A stretch of DNA of 64,000 nucleotides from Faecalibacillus faecis (GCF_003024675.1 NZ_PYLP01000001.1:124001-188000); one strand, 5' to 3'; shown: positions 16,782-27,347, numbered from the stretch's first letter. Notes: a model not told the origin generated them from the letters alone. Numbers and translations: made by a program.

Positions 16782-16813
16782 AAAGATGAAAGTGGCTACT
16801 TTCATCTTTTTTT
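16782..16813 (+). terminator. Terminator of the membrane protein gene
   Basis: AAAGATGAAAGT and ACTTTCATCTTT pair perfectly and are followed by T residues. It overlaps the theoretical upstream extension of the next open frame, which supports the later start of the response regulator. Confidence 0.85.
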
Positions 16814-16848
16814 CATTTAAGCATGGTATGATAGAGATGGTGATAATT

Positions 16849-17514
16849 ATGAAAAAAATATTAATTGTAGAAGATGATGAAAGTATCGCAGATTCTTTAA
16901 AGGAAATGTTGGAGAATAGGGATTATATTGTGGAAGTTTCTTATTCTAAAAAAGAAACTTTAGAGAAATTAAATGAATATATTGATCTCATTCTTTTAGA
17001 TATTCAATTACCTGATGGTAATGGAATTTCTTTATGTAAAGAAATTAAAGAAAAGTATGAGATGCCAATTATTTTTTTAAGTTGTTTAAATGATGAAGAA
17101 ACAATTGTAAGGGGATTAAACGAAGGTGGTGATGATTATGTATGTAAGCCTTTTGGTATTAAAGAACTTTGTGCCAGAATTGAATGTAACCTTAGAAAAG
17201 TAACAAAGCAACAAGGGGTTTATTATATAGATGATTTAATTATTGATACGTTAAAACATAAAGTTTTTAAAGATAATAAGGAATTAGAATTGAGTACGAT
17301 TACTTTTGCTTTATTAAGGGCTCTGGTAGAAGGACATGGAAGGGTGCTTACTAGAGATTATTTATTAATGTTGATTGAAGATATAACTGGGCATGTGGTG
17401 GAAGATAATACATTAACAGCTCATTTAAAAAGATTAAGACAAACATTAGGAGAATATCAAAATCGAAAATATATTGAAACATTAAGGGGTGTAGGGTATC
17501 GATGGAAAATATAA
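16849..17514 (+). CDS. Two-component response regulator, OmpR family
   Basis: A 221-residue regulator with a receiver domain (acidic EDD at residues 8-10, phospho-acceptor Asp in LILLDIQLPDG, conserved Lys in VCKPFG) and a C-terminal winged helix ending in IETLRGVGYRWKI. The ATG at 16849 follows GAGATGGTG; upstream extension would run through a terminator. The histidine kinase overlaps by 13 bases. An FtsX-type ABC exporter follows, so the likely job is to induce it in response to a cell-envelope stress. Confidence 0.93.
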   Translation: MKKILIVEDDESIADSLKEMLENRDYIVEVSYSKKETLEKLNEYIDLILLDIQLPDGNGISLCKEIKEKYEMPIIFLSCLNDEETIVRGLNEGGDDYVCKPFGIKELCARIECNLRKVTKQQGVYYIDDLIIDTLKHKVFKDNKELELSTITFALLRALVEGHGRVLTRDYLLMLIEDITGHVVEDNTLTAHLKRLRQTLGEYQNRKYIETLRGVGYRWKI

Positions 17515-18455
17515 AAAAAGAAAAGAATAATCATGTTTGCCTGATTATTTCAATTGTATTAATGATTGTTGTAGAAATCTATTCTTTTTTGGTAAGTAAT
17601 ATTTTTAATGTCTTTATTATTACAAGTATTCTTTTTTATTTTTTGGAACAAAAAAATAAAAAGAAACAAATGAATTATTTAATACAGTGTTGTGATGCCA
17701 TTATTGAACAAAAAGATTTTTCTATCATTGATGGTGAATCCAAAGAAAGTTTATTATCTAATAAATTATTTCTACTTAATAAAAGATATCATCAATCCTT
17801 AAAAGCTATCAAAAAAGAACAGCTAAAACTAAAGGATTATATCGAAGATATCTCTCATCAATTAAAAACACCAATTACTTCTATCCGTATACAAACAGAG
17901 CTTTTACTTGAAGAAAACCAAAATGAAAAACTCTATGCAATAGAACATCAAATACAACGAATACAACTTTTAGTCAATGACTTACAAACCATCGCCTTAT
18001 TAAACTCTCATAATATCCAATATTGTTTTAAAGAATATGATTTAGAAATGCTTATTGATGAAATAGAAGAAGATCTTGACTATTTAAATCCGCAAATACA
18101 TTTAAATAAAAATATAAAATTATTATGTGATGAAAAATGGTTTATAGAAGCATTAGAAAATATTATCAAGAATTGTTTAGAAAAAAATTCTACACCGCTT
18201 TCTATTTTTGTTTATGAAAATGAAACAACTTTAAAAATGATAATCCAAGATCAAGGAAATGGTTTTAAGGAAAAAGATTTGCCTTTTTTATTTCAAAGAT
18301 TTTATCGTGGGGAAAATTCAAAAGGGACAGGATTAGGGCTTTATATAGCTAAAGAAATAATAGAGGCCCATCATGGTTTTATAAAAGCCTATAATCAACA
18401 AGGGGCTTGCTTTGAAATTGTACTTCCTCAAATGAAAATGAAGAAAAAAATCTAA
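17502..18455 (+). CDS. Two-component sensor histidine kinase with two membrane helices
   Basis: A 317-residue kinase with two closely spaced N-terminal helices (about residues 12-33 and 35-48) and almost no extracellular loop, as in intramembrane-sensing kinases that detect antimicrobial peptides together with their ABC partner. The H box ISHQLKTPITSI (His near 117) and the catalytic G boxes DQGNGF and GTGLGLYIAKEI are intact; the usual N box appears as ENIIKNCLEK. It is translationally coupled to the response regulator. Confidence 0.92.
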   Translation: MENIKKEKNNHVCLIISIVLMIVVEIYSFLVSNIFNVFIITSILFYFLEQKNKKKQMNYLIQCCDAIIEQKDFSIIDGESKESLLSNKLFLLNKRYHQSLKAIKKEQLKLKDYIEDISHQLKTPITSIRIQTELLLEENQNEKLYAIEHQIQRIQLLVNDLQTIALLNSHNIQYCFKEYDLEMLIDEIEEDLDYLNPQIHLNKNIKLLCDEKWFIEALENIIKNCLEKNSTPLSIFVYENETTLKMIIQDQGNGFKEKDLPFLFQRFYRGENSKGTGLGLYIAKEIIEAHHGFIKAYNQQGACFEIVLPQMKMKKKI

Positions 18456-18509
18456 TTTCACTTAGTTTTCATGATTGAATCGTAAGATAAAGTTAGAGGA
18501 GGAAAGAAT

Positions 18510-20813
18510 ATGTCACATACGATCAATATGCTCGCAAAAAGAAATATTCAAAAGTATAAAAAGCATTATCTTATTGTTTTAATCGTTCTTTTAATTGTTT
18601 CTACTCTTATTTTTTCAAGTTTTTTTATTGTTGATAATCTGTATCAAATGAAAAAGAACTATCATATTTCAACCTATGGTTCTTGGTATACACGAATAGA
18701 AAATATTGATGAACAAACCAAAAAAGGAATTGAAATCTACAGCAAAGACTATTTTAAAGATATCATTAAATATGGTTATGTAGATTTTCAAGGAAAATAT
18801 GATAATTACCAAGTAGGTCATATTGAAAAGAATATTTATTCATTGTGTCGAGTAAAAATTATTAAAGGAAGAAAAATACAAAATGATCAAGAAATTTTAA
18901 TCAATCAAAAAGTTTCTAAAAAGTATAAACTTTATGATCAAATAGAAATAGAAGGAAAAAATTATACGATTGTTGGTATTATACAAACCGCCAATAAAAA
19001 CTTACCTGATATTTATACAAACTTAGAGACGTATCAAACAAAAGATTATTATTCGAATATGTCTGTTTTATCAGATAATCATTATATTCAATTTAATGAT
19101 GGAAATAACTATCAAGAAATAGAAATTCATTATGATTATAATCCTTATGGTTATGATCAAAATGAAATTCATGATCAAGTAGAAAAAGCAACCAATCAGC
19201 TCCAACAAACGTTTGAATTTATTATAATTATACTTTTTGTTTTATTCGCTTTAACTTCTACTTCCCTAAAAAAGAGAATGAAAGAAATGGCTCTTTATCG
19301 AGGAATAGGAATGACAACAAATCAATTAATGATGATGGTCATGCAAGAAAACATGCTGATCTCTTTTCTTTCTATTTTAATAGGATTGTTAATAGGTGTA
19401 TGTGTATCTTTAGGTTATCTCTATCTTCAAAGTAAAACCTATCATACATTTATTTATCAAATTTCATTTAAAGAAACATTATTTTTAGTATTGGTATTGA
19501 TGAGTTGTATTTTTATAACGATTCTCATTCCCATTTATTCAAGCTCTAAGAATGCTTTGGCAGGTACTTTTGATAGCAAAAAGTTTAATTATATTCAAGT
19601 AAGATATAAAAAATTAAAAAAACAAACACTTGCTTCTTTAGCTACAAGAGAATTATGGGCAAATAAAAGAATGAATATCTGTTTTTATGTATTTGTTTTA
19701 ATACTTTCTTTATATGGACTTGTTTATTTCTATCAAGGACATCCCATTCAAACAAAAGATCAAAATGAACAAAGTCAGGTAGAACTTATTATGGCAACTC
19801 AAAAAGAAGCAAATTTATTTTTAAAAGAATTTTCTCAAAATGACATTATTATTAATCATCATTATATTGATGAAGGAATAACTATGACCTATCGAGAAAT
19901 TCCTCAATCTGTTTATAAACTTTGCCAACTTTATTATTATCAAAGTAATAAAGATGATTTAAAAGGAAGATTTCCTCAAAAAAGTCATGAAATTGTCGTG
20001 GGCAATCATTTTAATCATGTTATTCTTTCAAAAGAATGGTATCCAAATCTTAAAGTTGAAGCGAATCAAGTAACTTTTAAAGGAAAGAAATATCGAGTAG
20101 AAAGTTCAACATCTTCTCATAATGATCAAGGAAATTATTTAGGAGATGACAATTATGAGATTGCTCTTGATGAAGTAAAACTTAATGAAAAAGTGATCAT
20201 TGCAGGTGAAGAATATACCATTGTTGGAATCAATGAAAATGAATATTATAATGATTCAATGATTTATATGTTTGAAGATGATTTAAAACGATTCAATACA
20301 AGTGATGAATATTATTCAGGATATCATTGGTATCCAATAAAAGATGTTATAAAAGTAGAAAAGTTCATGAAAAAACATTATAAAGCAAGAGTTTATGAAA
20401 TGGTAACAAGTGATGAACTTTCAGTAAGTTTGTTTTCTACATTAAATATTCCTAAACATCTTTTAATGCTTGCATTAGCTGTAGGTTTTATTTTAATGAT
20501 GTTTTTAAATTACAATCATATTGAAAATAATTATCAAGATTATCTTATGTATCATATTATAGGTTTAAGTTATCGGGAAATTAAAATAAAACAAGTATGG
20601 AAATCAATAAAAATGTTTTTATGTACACTTATTCCTTGTGTTTTTTATGAGTTGATTTTATTAAGAGGAAGTATCGATCATTATTTTCCAATAGCGCAAT
20701 TAATGATTTTAGTAGGGATTATTTTTCTAGTTTATTTATGTGTTTATAATATTCCTTTATTAATTGTTTTAAAAGCACATCAAAATGAAGAAATAAGAAA
20801 GGAAGATAACTAA
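18510..20813 (+). CDS. FtsX-like ABC transporter permease
   Basis: A 767-residue membrane protein with one helix near residues 19-41, an extracytoplasmic domain of about 190 residues, three helices (about 236-254, 285-308, 325-345), then a helix near 389-409, a second external domain and three helices near 650-752. This duplicated FtsX/MacB-type 1+3 layout differs from the ten-helix BceB type. It works with the ATPase encoded 1 base downstream. It probably exports or clears envelope-active peptides or lipoproteins. The substrate is unknown. Confidence 0.88.
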   Translation: MSHTINMLAKRNIQKYKKHYLIVLIVLLIVSTLIFSSFFIVDNLYQMKKNYHISTYGSWYTRIENIDEQTKKGIEIYSKDYFKDIIKYGYVDFQGKYDNYQVGHIEKNIYSLCRVKIIKGRKIQNDQEILINQKVSKKYKLYDQIEIEGKNYTIVGIIQTANKNLPDIYTNLETYQTKDYYSNMSVLSDNHYIQFNDGNNYQEIEIHYDYNPYGYDQNEIHDQVEKATNQLQQTFEFIIIILFVLFALTSTSLKKRMKEMALYRGIGMTTNQLMMMVMQENMLISFLSILIGLLIGVCVSLGYLYLQSKTYHTFIYQISFKETLFLVLVLMSCIFITILIPIYSSSKNALAGTFDSKKFNYIQVRYKKLKKQTLASLATRELWANKRMNICFYVFVLILSLYGLVYFYQGHPIQTKDQNEQSQVELIMATQKEANLFLKEFSQNDIIINHHYIDEGITMTYREIPQSVYKLCQLYYYQSNKDDLKGRFPQKSHEIVVGNHFNHVILSKEWYPNLKVEANQVTFKGKKYRVESSTSSHNDQGNYLGDDNYEIALDEVKLNEKVIIAGEEYTIVGINENEYYNDSMIYMFEDDLKRFNTSDEYYSGYHWYPIKDVIKVEKFMKKHYKARVYEMVTSDELSVSLFSTLNIPKHLLMLALAVGFILMMFLNYNHIENNYQDYLMYHIIGLSYREIKIKQVWKSIKMFLCTLIPCVFYELILLRGSIDHYFPIAQLMILVGIIFLVYLCVYNIPLLIVLKAHQNEEIRKEDN

Positions 20814-20814
20814 T

Positions 20815-21498
20815 ATGAATGTTATTTTAGAAGCGAAAGATATTGTTAAAACATATGGTTATGAAGATAATAAAATCTATGCAACCAATCATATTGATTT
20901 ACAAATAGAAGAAGGCTCTTTTGTAGCCATTGTTGGAAGAAGTGGAAGTGGAAAAAGTACACTTCTTCATATCTTGGCAGGTTTAGTAAAACCAACAAAA
21001 GGAGAAGTTTATTTAGAAGGAAAGTCTCTTTATGAAATGAATGATCATACTTTAACGCGTTTTAGACGAAGAAGAATGGGTTTTGTCTTTCAATTCTTCA
21101 ATCTTATTTCCACACAAAATGTTTTAGAGAATATAGTTTTACCAATTCATTTAGATGATGGCGAGATTGATGATGATTATTTAAATGAAATTATTAATCT
21201 ATTAGGTCTAGAAGAAAAGAAGAATTCTTTTATTTATGAACTTTCAGGAGGACAACAACAAAGAGTTGCCCTTGCAAGAGCCCTTGCAAGTAAGCCAGCG
21301 ATTATTTTCGCGGATGAACCTACGGGAAACCTCGATGCTAAAAGTTCTAAAGAAGTTGTTGATTTATTAAAAATCGCCCAAAGAAAATATCATGAAACAG
21401 TTATTTTAGTAACTCATGATCAAGAAATTGCCTCTATTGCTGATCGTGTTATTACGATTGAAGATGGAAAAATTATTCAAGATACAAATCATATTTAA
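20815..21498 (+). CDS. ABC transporter ATP-binding protein (MacB/LolD type)
   Basis: A 227-residue ATPase with Walker A GRSGSGKST (about residues 40-48), Q loop FQFFNLI, signature LSGGQQQRVALARAL and Walker B IIFADEPTGNLD, then H-loop THD. The sequence is typical of the LolD/MacB/SalX group that pairs with FtsX-type permeases. It ends the four-gene regulator-kinase-permease-ATPase operon. Confidence 0.95.
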   Translation: MNVILEAKDIVKTYGYEDNKIYATNHIDLQIEEGSFVAIVGRSGSGKSTLLHILAGLVKPTKGEVYLEGKSLYEMNDHTLTRFRRRRMGFVFQFFNLISTQNVLENIVLPIHLDDGEIDDDYLNEIINLLGLEEKKNSFIYELSGGQQQRVALARALASKPAIIFADEPTGNLDAKSSKEVVDLLKIAQRKYHETVILVTHDQEIASIADRVITIEDGKIIQDTNHI

Positions 21499-21621
21499 AT
21501 ACGTTTATTTGTGGTTTAACTAAAGATAAAAACATCTATAATATTTTCTTTTTGTTAGAGTAAAGCTATGGAGGAAAATTATGGATGATTTAACGATTTA
21601 TGAAACAGAAATAATTGTCGT

Positions 21622-21648
21622 AAAAATGGACGAAGAGTCCATTTTTTT
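21622..21648 (+). terminator. Terminator after the ABC operon
   Basis: AAAAATGGAC and GTCCATTTTT pair around GAAGA with a seven-T tail. Confidence 0.8.
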
Positions 21649-21677
21649 GATAGAATAGAGAAAAGGAGAGAATAATT

Positions 21678-21848
21678 ATGGAAGTAACAATTAATGGTGT
21701 AAAAAAAGAAGTCAGTAAAGAAGAAATGAAAGATCGTGTGATAGGTTATTATGATGCAGTAGGGATCAAACATTTTTATTTAGAAGTTGATGAAATGGAT
21801 GATGAAGAACTAAAATCACTCTATATTAATTCTTTTGCAAAGGAGTAG
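21678..21848 (+). CDS. Small acidic protein, unknown (56 aa)
   Basis: A 56-residue frame starts at an ATG preceded by AAAGGAGAG at good spacing and stops 6 bases before the next gene, whose ribosome-binding site overlaps its end. The start MEVTINGVKKEVSKEEM suggests a small beta hairpin then helices; it is acidic with no cysteines and no membrane helix. The tight linkage implies it acts with the 107-residue protein. No known family recognised. Confidence 0.65.
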   Translation: MEVTINGVKKEVSKEEMKDRVIGYYDAVGIKHFYLEVDEMDDEELKSLYINSFAKE

Positions 21849-21854
21849 CAAGAT

Positions 21855-22178
21855 ATGTATGAAATTAAAGAAAGTGATTGGAAAATATTTAGAAAGAAAA
21901 TTATTGGTTGGCAAGAAAATTATATGCAAAAACTCAATAAGGAATATATAGAAATCCTACAAAGAGATGAAAATCCAGCAAAAAATTTTTGGGATCTAGA
22001 AAATAGAATTTTTCATGATAAAAAAAGTGTTGGTGTTGTTATTGATATGAGAAGATCAATGATGTTTAATAATATTCTTTCTTTATTAAATGAAGAAATT
22101 ATACAGCTTGATGATTTAAATGATTTTAGTGAAGAATTTCAAAATGATATTAAAGATGTTGTTAATATGTTAGGATAA
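21855..22178 (+). CDS. Conserved hypothetical protein, helical (107 aa)
   Basis: This soluble, mostly helical 107-residue protein is rich in charged residues, with motifs ESDWKIFRKKIIGWQENYM and MRRSMMFNNILSLL. Similar proteins are common in Firmicutes and are often mislabelled as transporters, though no membrane helix is present here. It is the second gene of a two-gene unit with the 56-residue protein. The function is unknown; a toxin-antitoxin-like or regulatory pair is possible from the layout only. Confidence 0.65.
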   Translation: MYEIKESDWKIFRKKIIGWQENYMQKLNKEYIEILQRDENPAKNFWDLENRIFHDKKSVGVVIDMRRSMMFNNILSLLNEEIIQLDDLNDFSEEFQNDIKDVVNMLG

Positions 22179-22195
22179 TTGAATGAAATTAATTA

Positions 22196-22301
22196 AGCAA
22201 AAAAACAGACCTCATGAAACGGAAGAAGTCTGTTTTTACTGCATATATTAAAACTACAAAATTTTGAAAAGTATTTTCAAATATCATATCTTGAAATAAA
22301 A
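22196..22301. repeat. Dispersed 106-base structured repeat, copy B
   Basis: This copy aligns end to end with 543-648. The first stem has one mismatch here but extends by an A/T-rich base (AAAAACAGAC/GTCTGTTTTT), while the second stem is longer (TTTGAAAA/TTTTCAAA). It lies just after the 107-residue gene and before a separate terminator. Confidence 0.75.
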
Positions 22302-22310
22302 ATGTTATGA

Positions 22311-22338
22311 AAAGGTAATACGAAAGTATTACCTTTTT
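22311..22338 (+). terminator. Terminator following repeat copy B
   Basis: GGTAATAC, a GAAA loop and GTATTACC form a perfect 8-bp stem followed by TTTTT. Confidence 0.8.
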
Positions 22339-22407
22339 ACTAAAATTATAATTTATTAATTAATATTTAGTAAAATATATTGATAAAGTTTACTAAAGTG
22401 ATAAAAT
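22336..22407 (+). promoter_or_regulatory. galT promoter with three regulator half-site motifs
   Basis: TTTASTAAA motifs lie at 22336-22344, 22366-22374 and 22389-22397. A promoter TTGATA (22380-22385), 16 bases, TAAAAT (22402-22407) places the last motif exactly between the -35 and -10 boxes. The same motif in the same position occurs at the regulator gene's own promoter, so these are likely operators for the LacI-type protein encoded at 26238. Confidence 0.72.
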
Positions 22408-22435
22408 GAGATTGAGAAAGAATGGGGGATAGAAA

Positions 22436-23929
22436 ATGAATCATCAAATTAATCGACTTATTCATTTTGGTTTACAACATCATTTAATTAGCGAAGATGA
22501 TGAAATTTATGCAGTGAACTTATTATTAGATTTATTTCATTTAGATCATTTTACTAAAGAAGAAATGAGTGAAGAATTAGAAGTGGCGACAGATATTTTA
22601 GAAGAAATGTTAGATTATGCTTGTCAAGAAGGCCTCATTGAAAATAATATTACAGAACGAGATCTTTTTGATACACGCATTATGAATTGTTTAATGCCTC
22701 GTCCAAGTGAAGTGATTCAAACATTTAAAGAGTATTATAAAGAAGATTCTAAAAAAGCAACAAAGTATTTCTATGATTTATCTATTGCATCGAATTATAT
22801 TCGAAAAACAAGAACAGATAAAAATATTCGTTTCAAACAATTTTATAAATATGGCGATATTGAAATTACCATTAATTTATCTAAACCAGAAAAAGATCCA
22901 AAAGAAATCATGAAGGCAAAAACAATCAAAGCCAGTGGTTATCCCAAATGCCTTTTATGTAAAGAAAATGTGGGTTTTGCAGGAAACTTTAATCATCCCG
23001 CAAGACAAAATCATCGTATTATCCCATTAGTGTTAAATGGATATCGTTACTACATGCAATATTCACCTTATGTTTATTATAACGAACATTGCATTATTTT
23101 TAATGAAAACCATCAACCAATGGTCATTAATGAAAATACTTTTAGATCATTATTTTCATTTGTTAAACAATTTCCACATTATATGCTAGGTTCAAATGCG
23201 GATTTACCAATTGTAGGAGGATCTATTTTAACACACGATCATTTCCAAGGAGGACATTATATCTTTCCAATAGAAGGAGCGACAGTTGTTAAAGATATAT
23301 CTTTAGATAAATATCCGGATTTACAAATCAGTGTTTTAAATTGGCCTTTATCAACCATTCGTGTACGTTCAACAAATGATGAACAAATGATTCGATTTGC
23401 TTTAGATACTTTAAATAAATGGATCAATTATTCTAATGAAAAATTGGATATTATCGCTTATAGCCATGAAACAAGACATAATACCATTACTCCAATTGTA
23501 AGAAAGAAAAATGGATTGTATGAAATGGATCTTGTTTTAAGAAACAATCGAACAAGTGAAAAATATCCTGATGGTATTTTCCATCCTCATCAAAACTTAC
23601 ATCATATTAAAAAAGAAAATATTGGTTTAATTGAAGTGATGGGACTTGCGGTTTTACCGGCAAGATTAAAAGATGAATTAGAAGTTTTAAAAGAATGTTT
23701 ATTAGGAAAAAAGAATATTTTAGAAATTTCAAATATGAAAAAGCATGTGGCATGGTATAATGAATTAAAGAGCCATGATTTTAATGAAGGTACAGTGGAT
23801 CAATTACTAAAAGAAGAATTAACACATAAATTCGTTAATGTATTAGAAGATGCAGGTGTCTTTAAAATGAATGAAGAAGGAAAAGAAGCTTTTATTAAAT
23901 TTGTAGAAATGGTAGGAGAAAAAGAATGA
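22436..23929 (+). CDS. galT: UDP-glucose--hexose-1-phosphate uridylyltransferase (GalT2 type)
   Basis: A 497-residue protein of the Firmicute GalT class 2, which exchanges UMP between UDP-glucose and galactose-1-phosphate in the Leloir pathway. Visible signatures are KCLLCKENVGFAGNFNHPARQNHRI near residue 180-200 (first part shown) and the catalytic block GGSILTHDHFQGGHY near 262-276. Its stop overlaps the galK start (ATGA), so translation is coupled. The GGGGGA site precedes the ATG at 22436. Confidence 0.95.
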   Translation: MNHQINRLIHFGLQHHLISEDDEIYAVNLLLDLFHLDHFTKEEMSEELEVATDILEEMLDYACQEGLIENNITERDLFDTRIMNCLMPRPSEVIQTFKEYYKEDSKKATKYFYDLSIASNYIRKTRTDKNIRFKQFYKYGDIEITINLSKPEKDPKEIMKAKTIKASGYPKCLLCKENVGFAGNFNHPARQNHRIIPLVLNGYRYYMQYSPYVYYNEHCIIFNENHQPMVINENTFRSLFSFVKQFPHYMLGSNADLPIVGGSILTHDHFQGGHYIFPIEGATVVKDISLDKYPDLQISVLNWPLSTIRVRSTNDEQMIRFALDTLNKWINYSNEKLDIIAYSHETRHNTITPIVRKKNGLYEMDLVLRNNRTSEKYPDGIFHPHQNLHHIKKENIGLIEVMGLAVLPARLKDELEVLKECLLGKKNILEISNMKKHVAWYNELKSHDFNEGTVDQLLKEELTHKFVNVLEDAGVFKMNEEGKEAFIKFVEMVGEKE

Positions 23930-25200
23930 AAAAAGCAAGTTTAGTGATTAAAGAGATTCAAGAAGGAACTTATAATGATGTTTTAAAAGAAGTCTATATT
24001 GATGAAAGTCGTATTGAAAAACAACCTCAAAGATATGTAGCAGCAATTGAAAAATTTATTTCACTTTATGGAGATCAAGAAATTGAAATCTATAGTACAC
24101 CAGGAAGAAGTGAAGTGAGCGGGAATCATACGGATCATCAAAATGGTGAAGTTTTAGCGGCAGCCATCAACTTAGATATTATTGCGGTTGTTTCTAAAAA
24201 TGATGTGGTGAAAGTTTTATCAGATGATTATGATTTAAAACCTATTTCTTTAGATGATTTATCAAAAAAAGAAGATGAAGTAGGAACATCTGAAGGACTA
24301 ATGAGAGGAGTTCTTGCCCGTTTTAAAGAATTAGGTTATGCCATTGGTGGATTTAACGGCTATATGACAAGTGATGTTTTACAAGGCTCAGGGTTATCTT
24401 CATCTGCAGCTTTTGAAGTCATGATTGGAACCATTCTTTCAGGTCTTTATAATGAAATGAAAGTCGATCCTGTCGTGATTGGACAAGTGGGACAATATAG
24501 TGAAAATGTATATTTTGGAAAACCATGTGGTTTAATGGATCAAAGTGCTTGTTCAGTAGGAAGTTTGATTCATATTGATTTTAAGGATAATAGTAAACCT
24601 GTTGTCGAAAAAGTAGATGTTGAATTTTCTTCATTTAAACATAGTTTATGTATTGTAGATGTCCATGCATCTCATGCAGATTTAACAGATGATTATGCAG
24701 CTGTTCCTTATGAAATGAAAAAAGTAGCTCAATTCTTTGGCAAAGAAGTTTTAAGAGAAGTAGATGAAAAAGATTTTTATAATCAATTAGTAGAAGTAAG
24801 AAAAGAAGTTGGAGATCGTGCGATTTTAAGAGCAATTCATTTATTTAATGAAAATAAACGTGTGGAAAAAGCAGTATCTTCTTTAAAAAATAATGATTTT
24901 GATACGTTTAAACAAGTTATTAAAGATTCAGGAGATTCTTCGTATAAATACTTACAAAATGTTTATTCAAATAAATATCCAGATAATCAAGCTGTTTCTT
25001 TGGCTCTTGCTTTATCAGAAGGTATTTTAGAAAATCATGGTGTATGTCGTGTTCATGGAGGTGGATTTGCGGGAACAATCCAATCCTTTGTGGAAGATGA
25101 ATACGTTGATCATTATAAAGAAGAAATTGAAAAGTATTTTGGTGAAGATTCTTGTCATGTCTTAAAAGTAAGAAAATTTGGTGGAATGAAGGTACTTTAA
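23926..25200 (+). CDS. galK: Galactokinase
   Basis: A 424-residue GHMP kinase phosphorylating galactose. The galactokinase signature is GRSEVSGNHTDHQNG (about residues 65-79), the ATP loop is GSGLSSSAAFEV near 149-160 and the third motif is GGGFAGTIQ. It carries about 40 extra N-terminal residues before the signature compared with E. coli GalK. It is the middle gene of galT-galK-galM. Confidence 0.94.
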   Translation: MKKASLVIKEIQEGTYNDVLKEVYIDESRIEKQPQRYVAAIEKFISLYGDQEIEIYSTPGRSEVSGNHTDHQNGEVLAAAINLDIIAVVSKNDVVKVLSDDYDLKPISLDDLSKKEDEVGTSEGLMRGVLARFKELGYAIGGFNGYMTSDVLQGSGLSSSAAFEVMIGTILSGLYNEMKVDPVVIGQVGQYSENVYFGKPCGLMDQSACSVGSLIHIDFKDNSKPVVEKVDVEFSSFKHSLCIVDVHASHADLTDDYAAVPYEMKKVAQFFGKEVLREVDEKDFYNQLVEVRKEVGDRAILRAIHLFNENKRVEKAVSSLKNNDFDTFKQVIKDSGDSSYKYLQNVYSNKYPDNQAVSLALALSEGILENHGVCRVHGGGFAGTIQSFVEDEYVDHYKEEIEKYFGEDSCHVLKVRKFGGMKVL

Positions 25201-25201
25201 G

Positions 25202-26218
25202 ATGATTAAAATAGAGAAAGTAGAAAATAATATTGATTTAATTACACTTAAAAATGATGAATTAGAAGTTGTTGTTTCTAATTATGGATGTACACTTGTT
25301 AAAGTGTTGATGAAAGATCAAGCAGGAAATGTTGATGATGTGGTTTTAGGATATGATGATTTTAAATCTTATCAAACATTAGATGCCTATATTGGGGCGC
25401 TTGTTGGAAGAGTTGCTAATCGAATTAAAAAAGGAACTTTTGAATTAAACGGTCAAACTTATCATTTACCAATTAATAATGGACCTAACTCCTTACACGG
25501 AGGAATCAAAGGTTTTTCTTATCAAGTATTTGATTATCAAGTGCTTGATGAAACAAGTGTTGAATTCCATTATGTTTCTAAAGATGGGGAAGAAGGATAT
25601 CCTGGTGAGTTAGATTTTAAAGCAGACTATTCACTTGAAGGCGATACACTTACCATGCATTATCATGCAACTACTTCGAAAGATACGCTTATTAATATTA
25701 CGAATCATTCGTATTTTAACTTATCTGGCAAAAAAGAAAATGTATACCAACATTTATTAAAAGTTCATGCTGATCGTTTTGCTTGCATTGATCCTGATGG
25801 ACTTCCTACAGGTGAAATAAAAGATGTCAAAGGAACATCCTTTGATTTCAATGAATTTGCCTATATTGGAGATCGTGTCGATAATGATGATGAACAATTA
25901 CAACTTGGTAAAGGATTTGATCATCCAATGATTTTCAATACAAAAGAAAACCAAGTTGAATTGGTTCATGAAAAAACAGGAAGAAAATTAACCGTTTCAA
26001 CGACTTTACCACAAGCACAAATCTATACAGCGAATTATTTAGATGGTCGTCTTGGTAAATATGGACAACATTACAATGCTCGTGATGCCATTTGTATTGA
26101 AACACAAAATATGCCGGATGCGATTCATCTAGAAGAAAACCCAAGTACGATTTTAAAAGCAGGCGACACTTATGATGAAAAAACATCTTATAAATTTGAA
26201 GTTATAAAAAATCTCTAG
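25202..26218 (+). CDS. galM: Aldose 1-epimerase (mutarotase)
   Basis: A 338-residue galactose mutarotase interconverting alpha and beta anomers. Catalytic histidine segments NSLHGG (about 95-100) and NHSYFNLSG (about 173-181) are present, as is the late glutamate in ICIETQNMPDA. It starts 1 base after galK and ends in a bidirectional terminator. galE is not in this operon. Confidence 0.94.
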   Translation: MIKIEKVENNIDLITLKNDELEVVVSNYGCTLVKVLMKDQAGNVDDVVLGYDDFKSYQTLDAYIGALVGRVANRIKKGTFELNGQTYHLPINNGPNSLHGGIKGFSYQVFDYQVLDETSVEFHYVSKDGEEGYPGELDFKADYSLEGDTLTMHYHATTSKDTLINITNHSYFNLSGKKENVYQHLLKVHADRFACIDPDGLPTGEIKDVKGTSFDFNEFAYIGDRVDNDDEQLQLGKGFDHPMIFNTKENQVELVHEKTGRKLTVSTTLPQAQIYTANYLDGRLGKYGQHYNARDAICIETQNMPDAIHLEENPSTILKAGDTYDEKTSYKFEVIKNL

Positions 26219-26237
26219 AGAAAAAATCTAGAGATTT

Positions 26238-26239
<2 letters not shown>
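26206..26239. terminator. Bidirectional terminator between galM and its regulator
   Basis: AAAAATCTCTAGA and TCTAGAGATTTTT make a 13-bp perfect stem between the convergent genes. Confidence 0.88.
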
Positions 26240-27280
<1,041 letters not shown>

Positions 27281-27292
27281 ATATTGTCTTCG

Positions 27293-27321
27293 TTTACAAA
27301 ATGTCTATTCAAAGGTAAAAT
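27293..27321 (+). promoter_or_regulatory. Promoter of the M16C peptidase gene
   Basis: TTTACA (27293-27298) and TAAAAT (27316-27321) with 17-base spacing lie 27 bases before the start codon, outside the operators. Confidence 0.5.
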
Positions 27322-27347
27322 AAAGTGTAAAGAAATGAGGTAGTACA

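Noticed and set aside
21581-21658. 25-codon frame with a GGAGGA site
   Set aside because: It runs through the terminator stem at 21622-21648, has no family features, and its site sits by chance in the 3' tail of the ABC operon.
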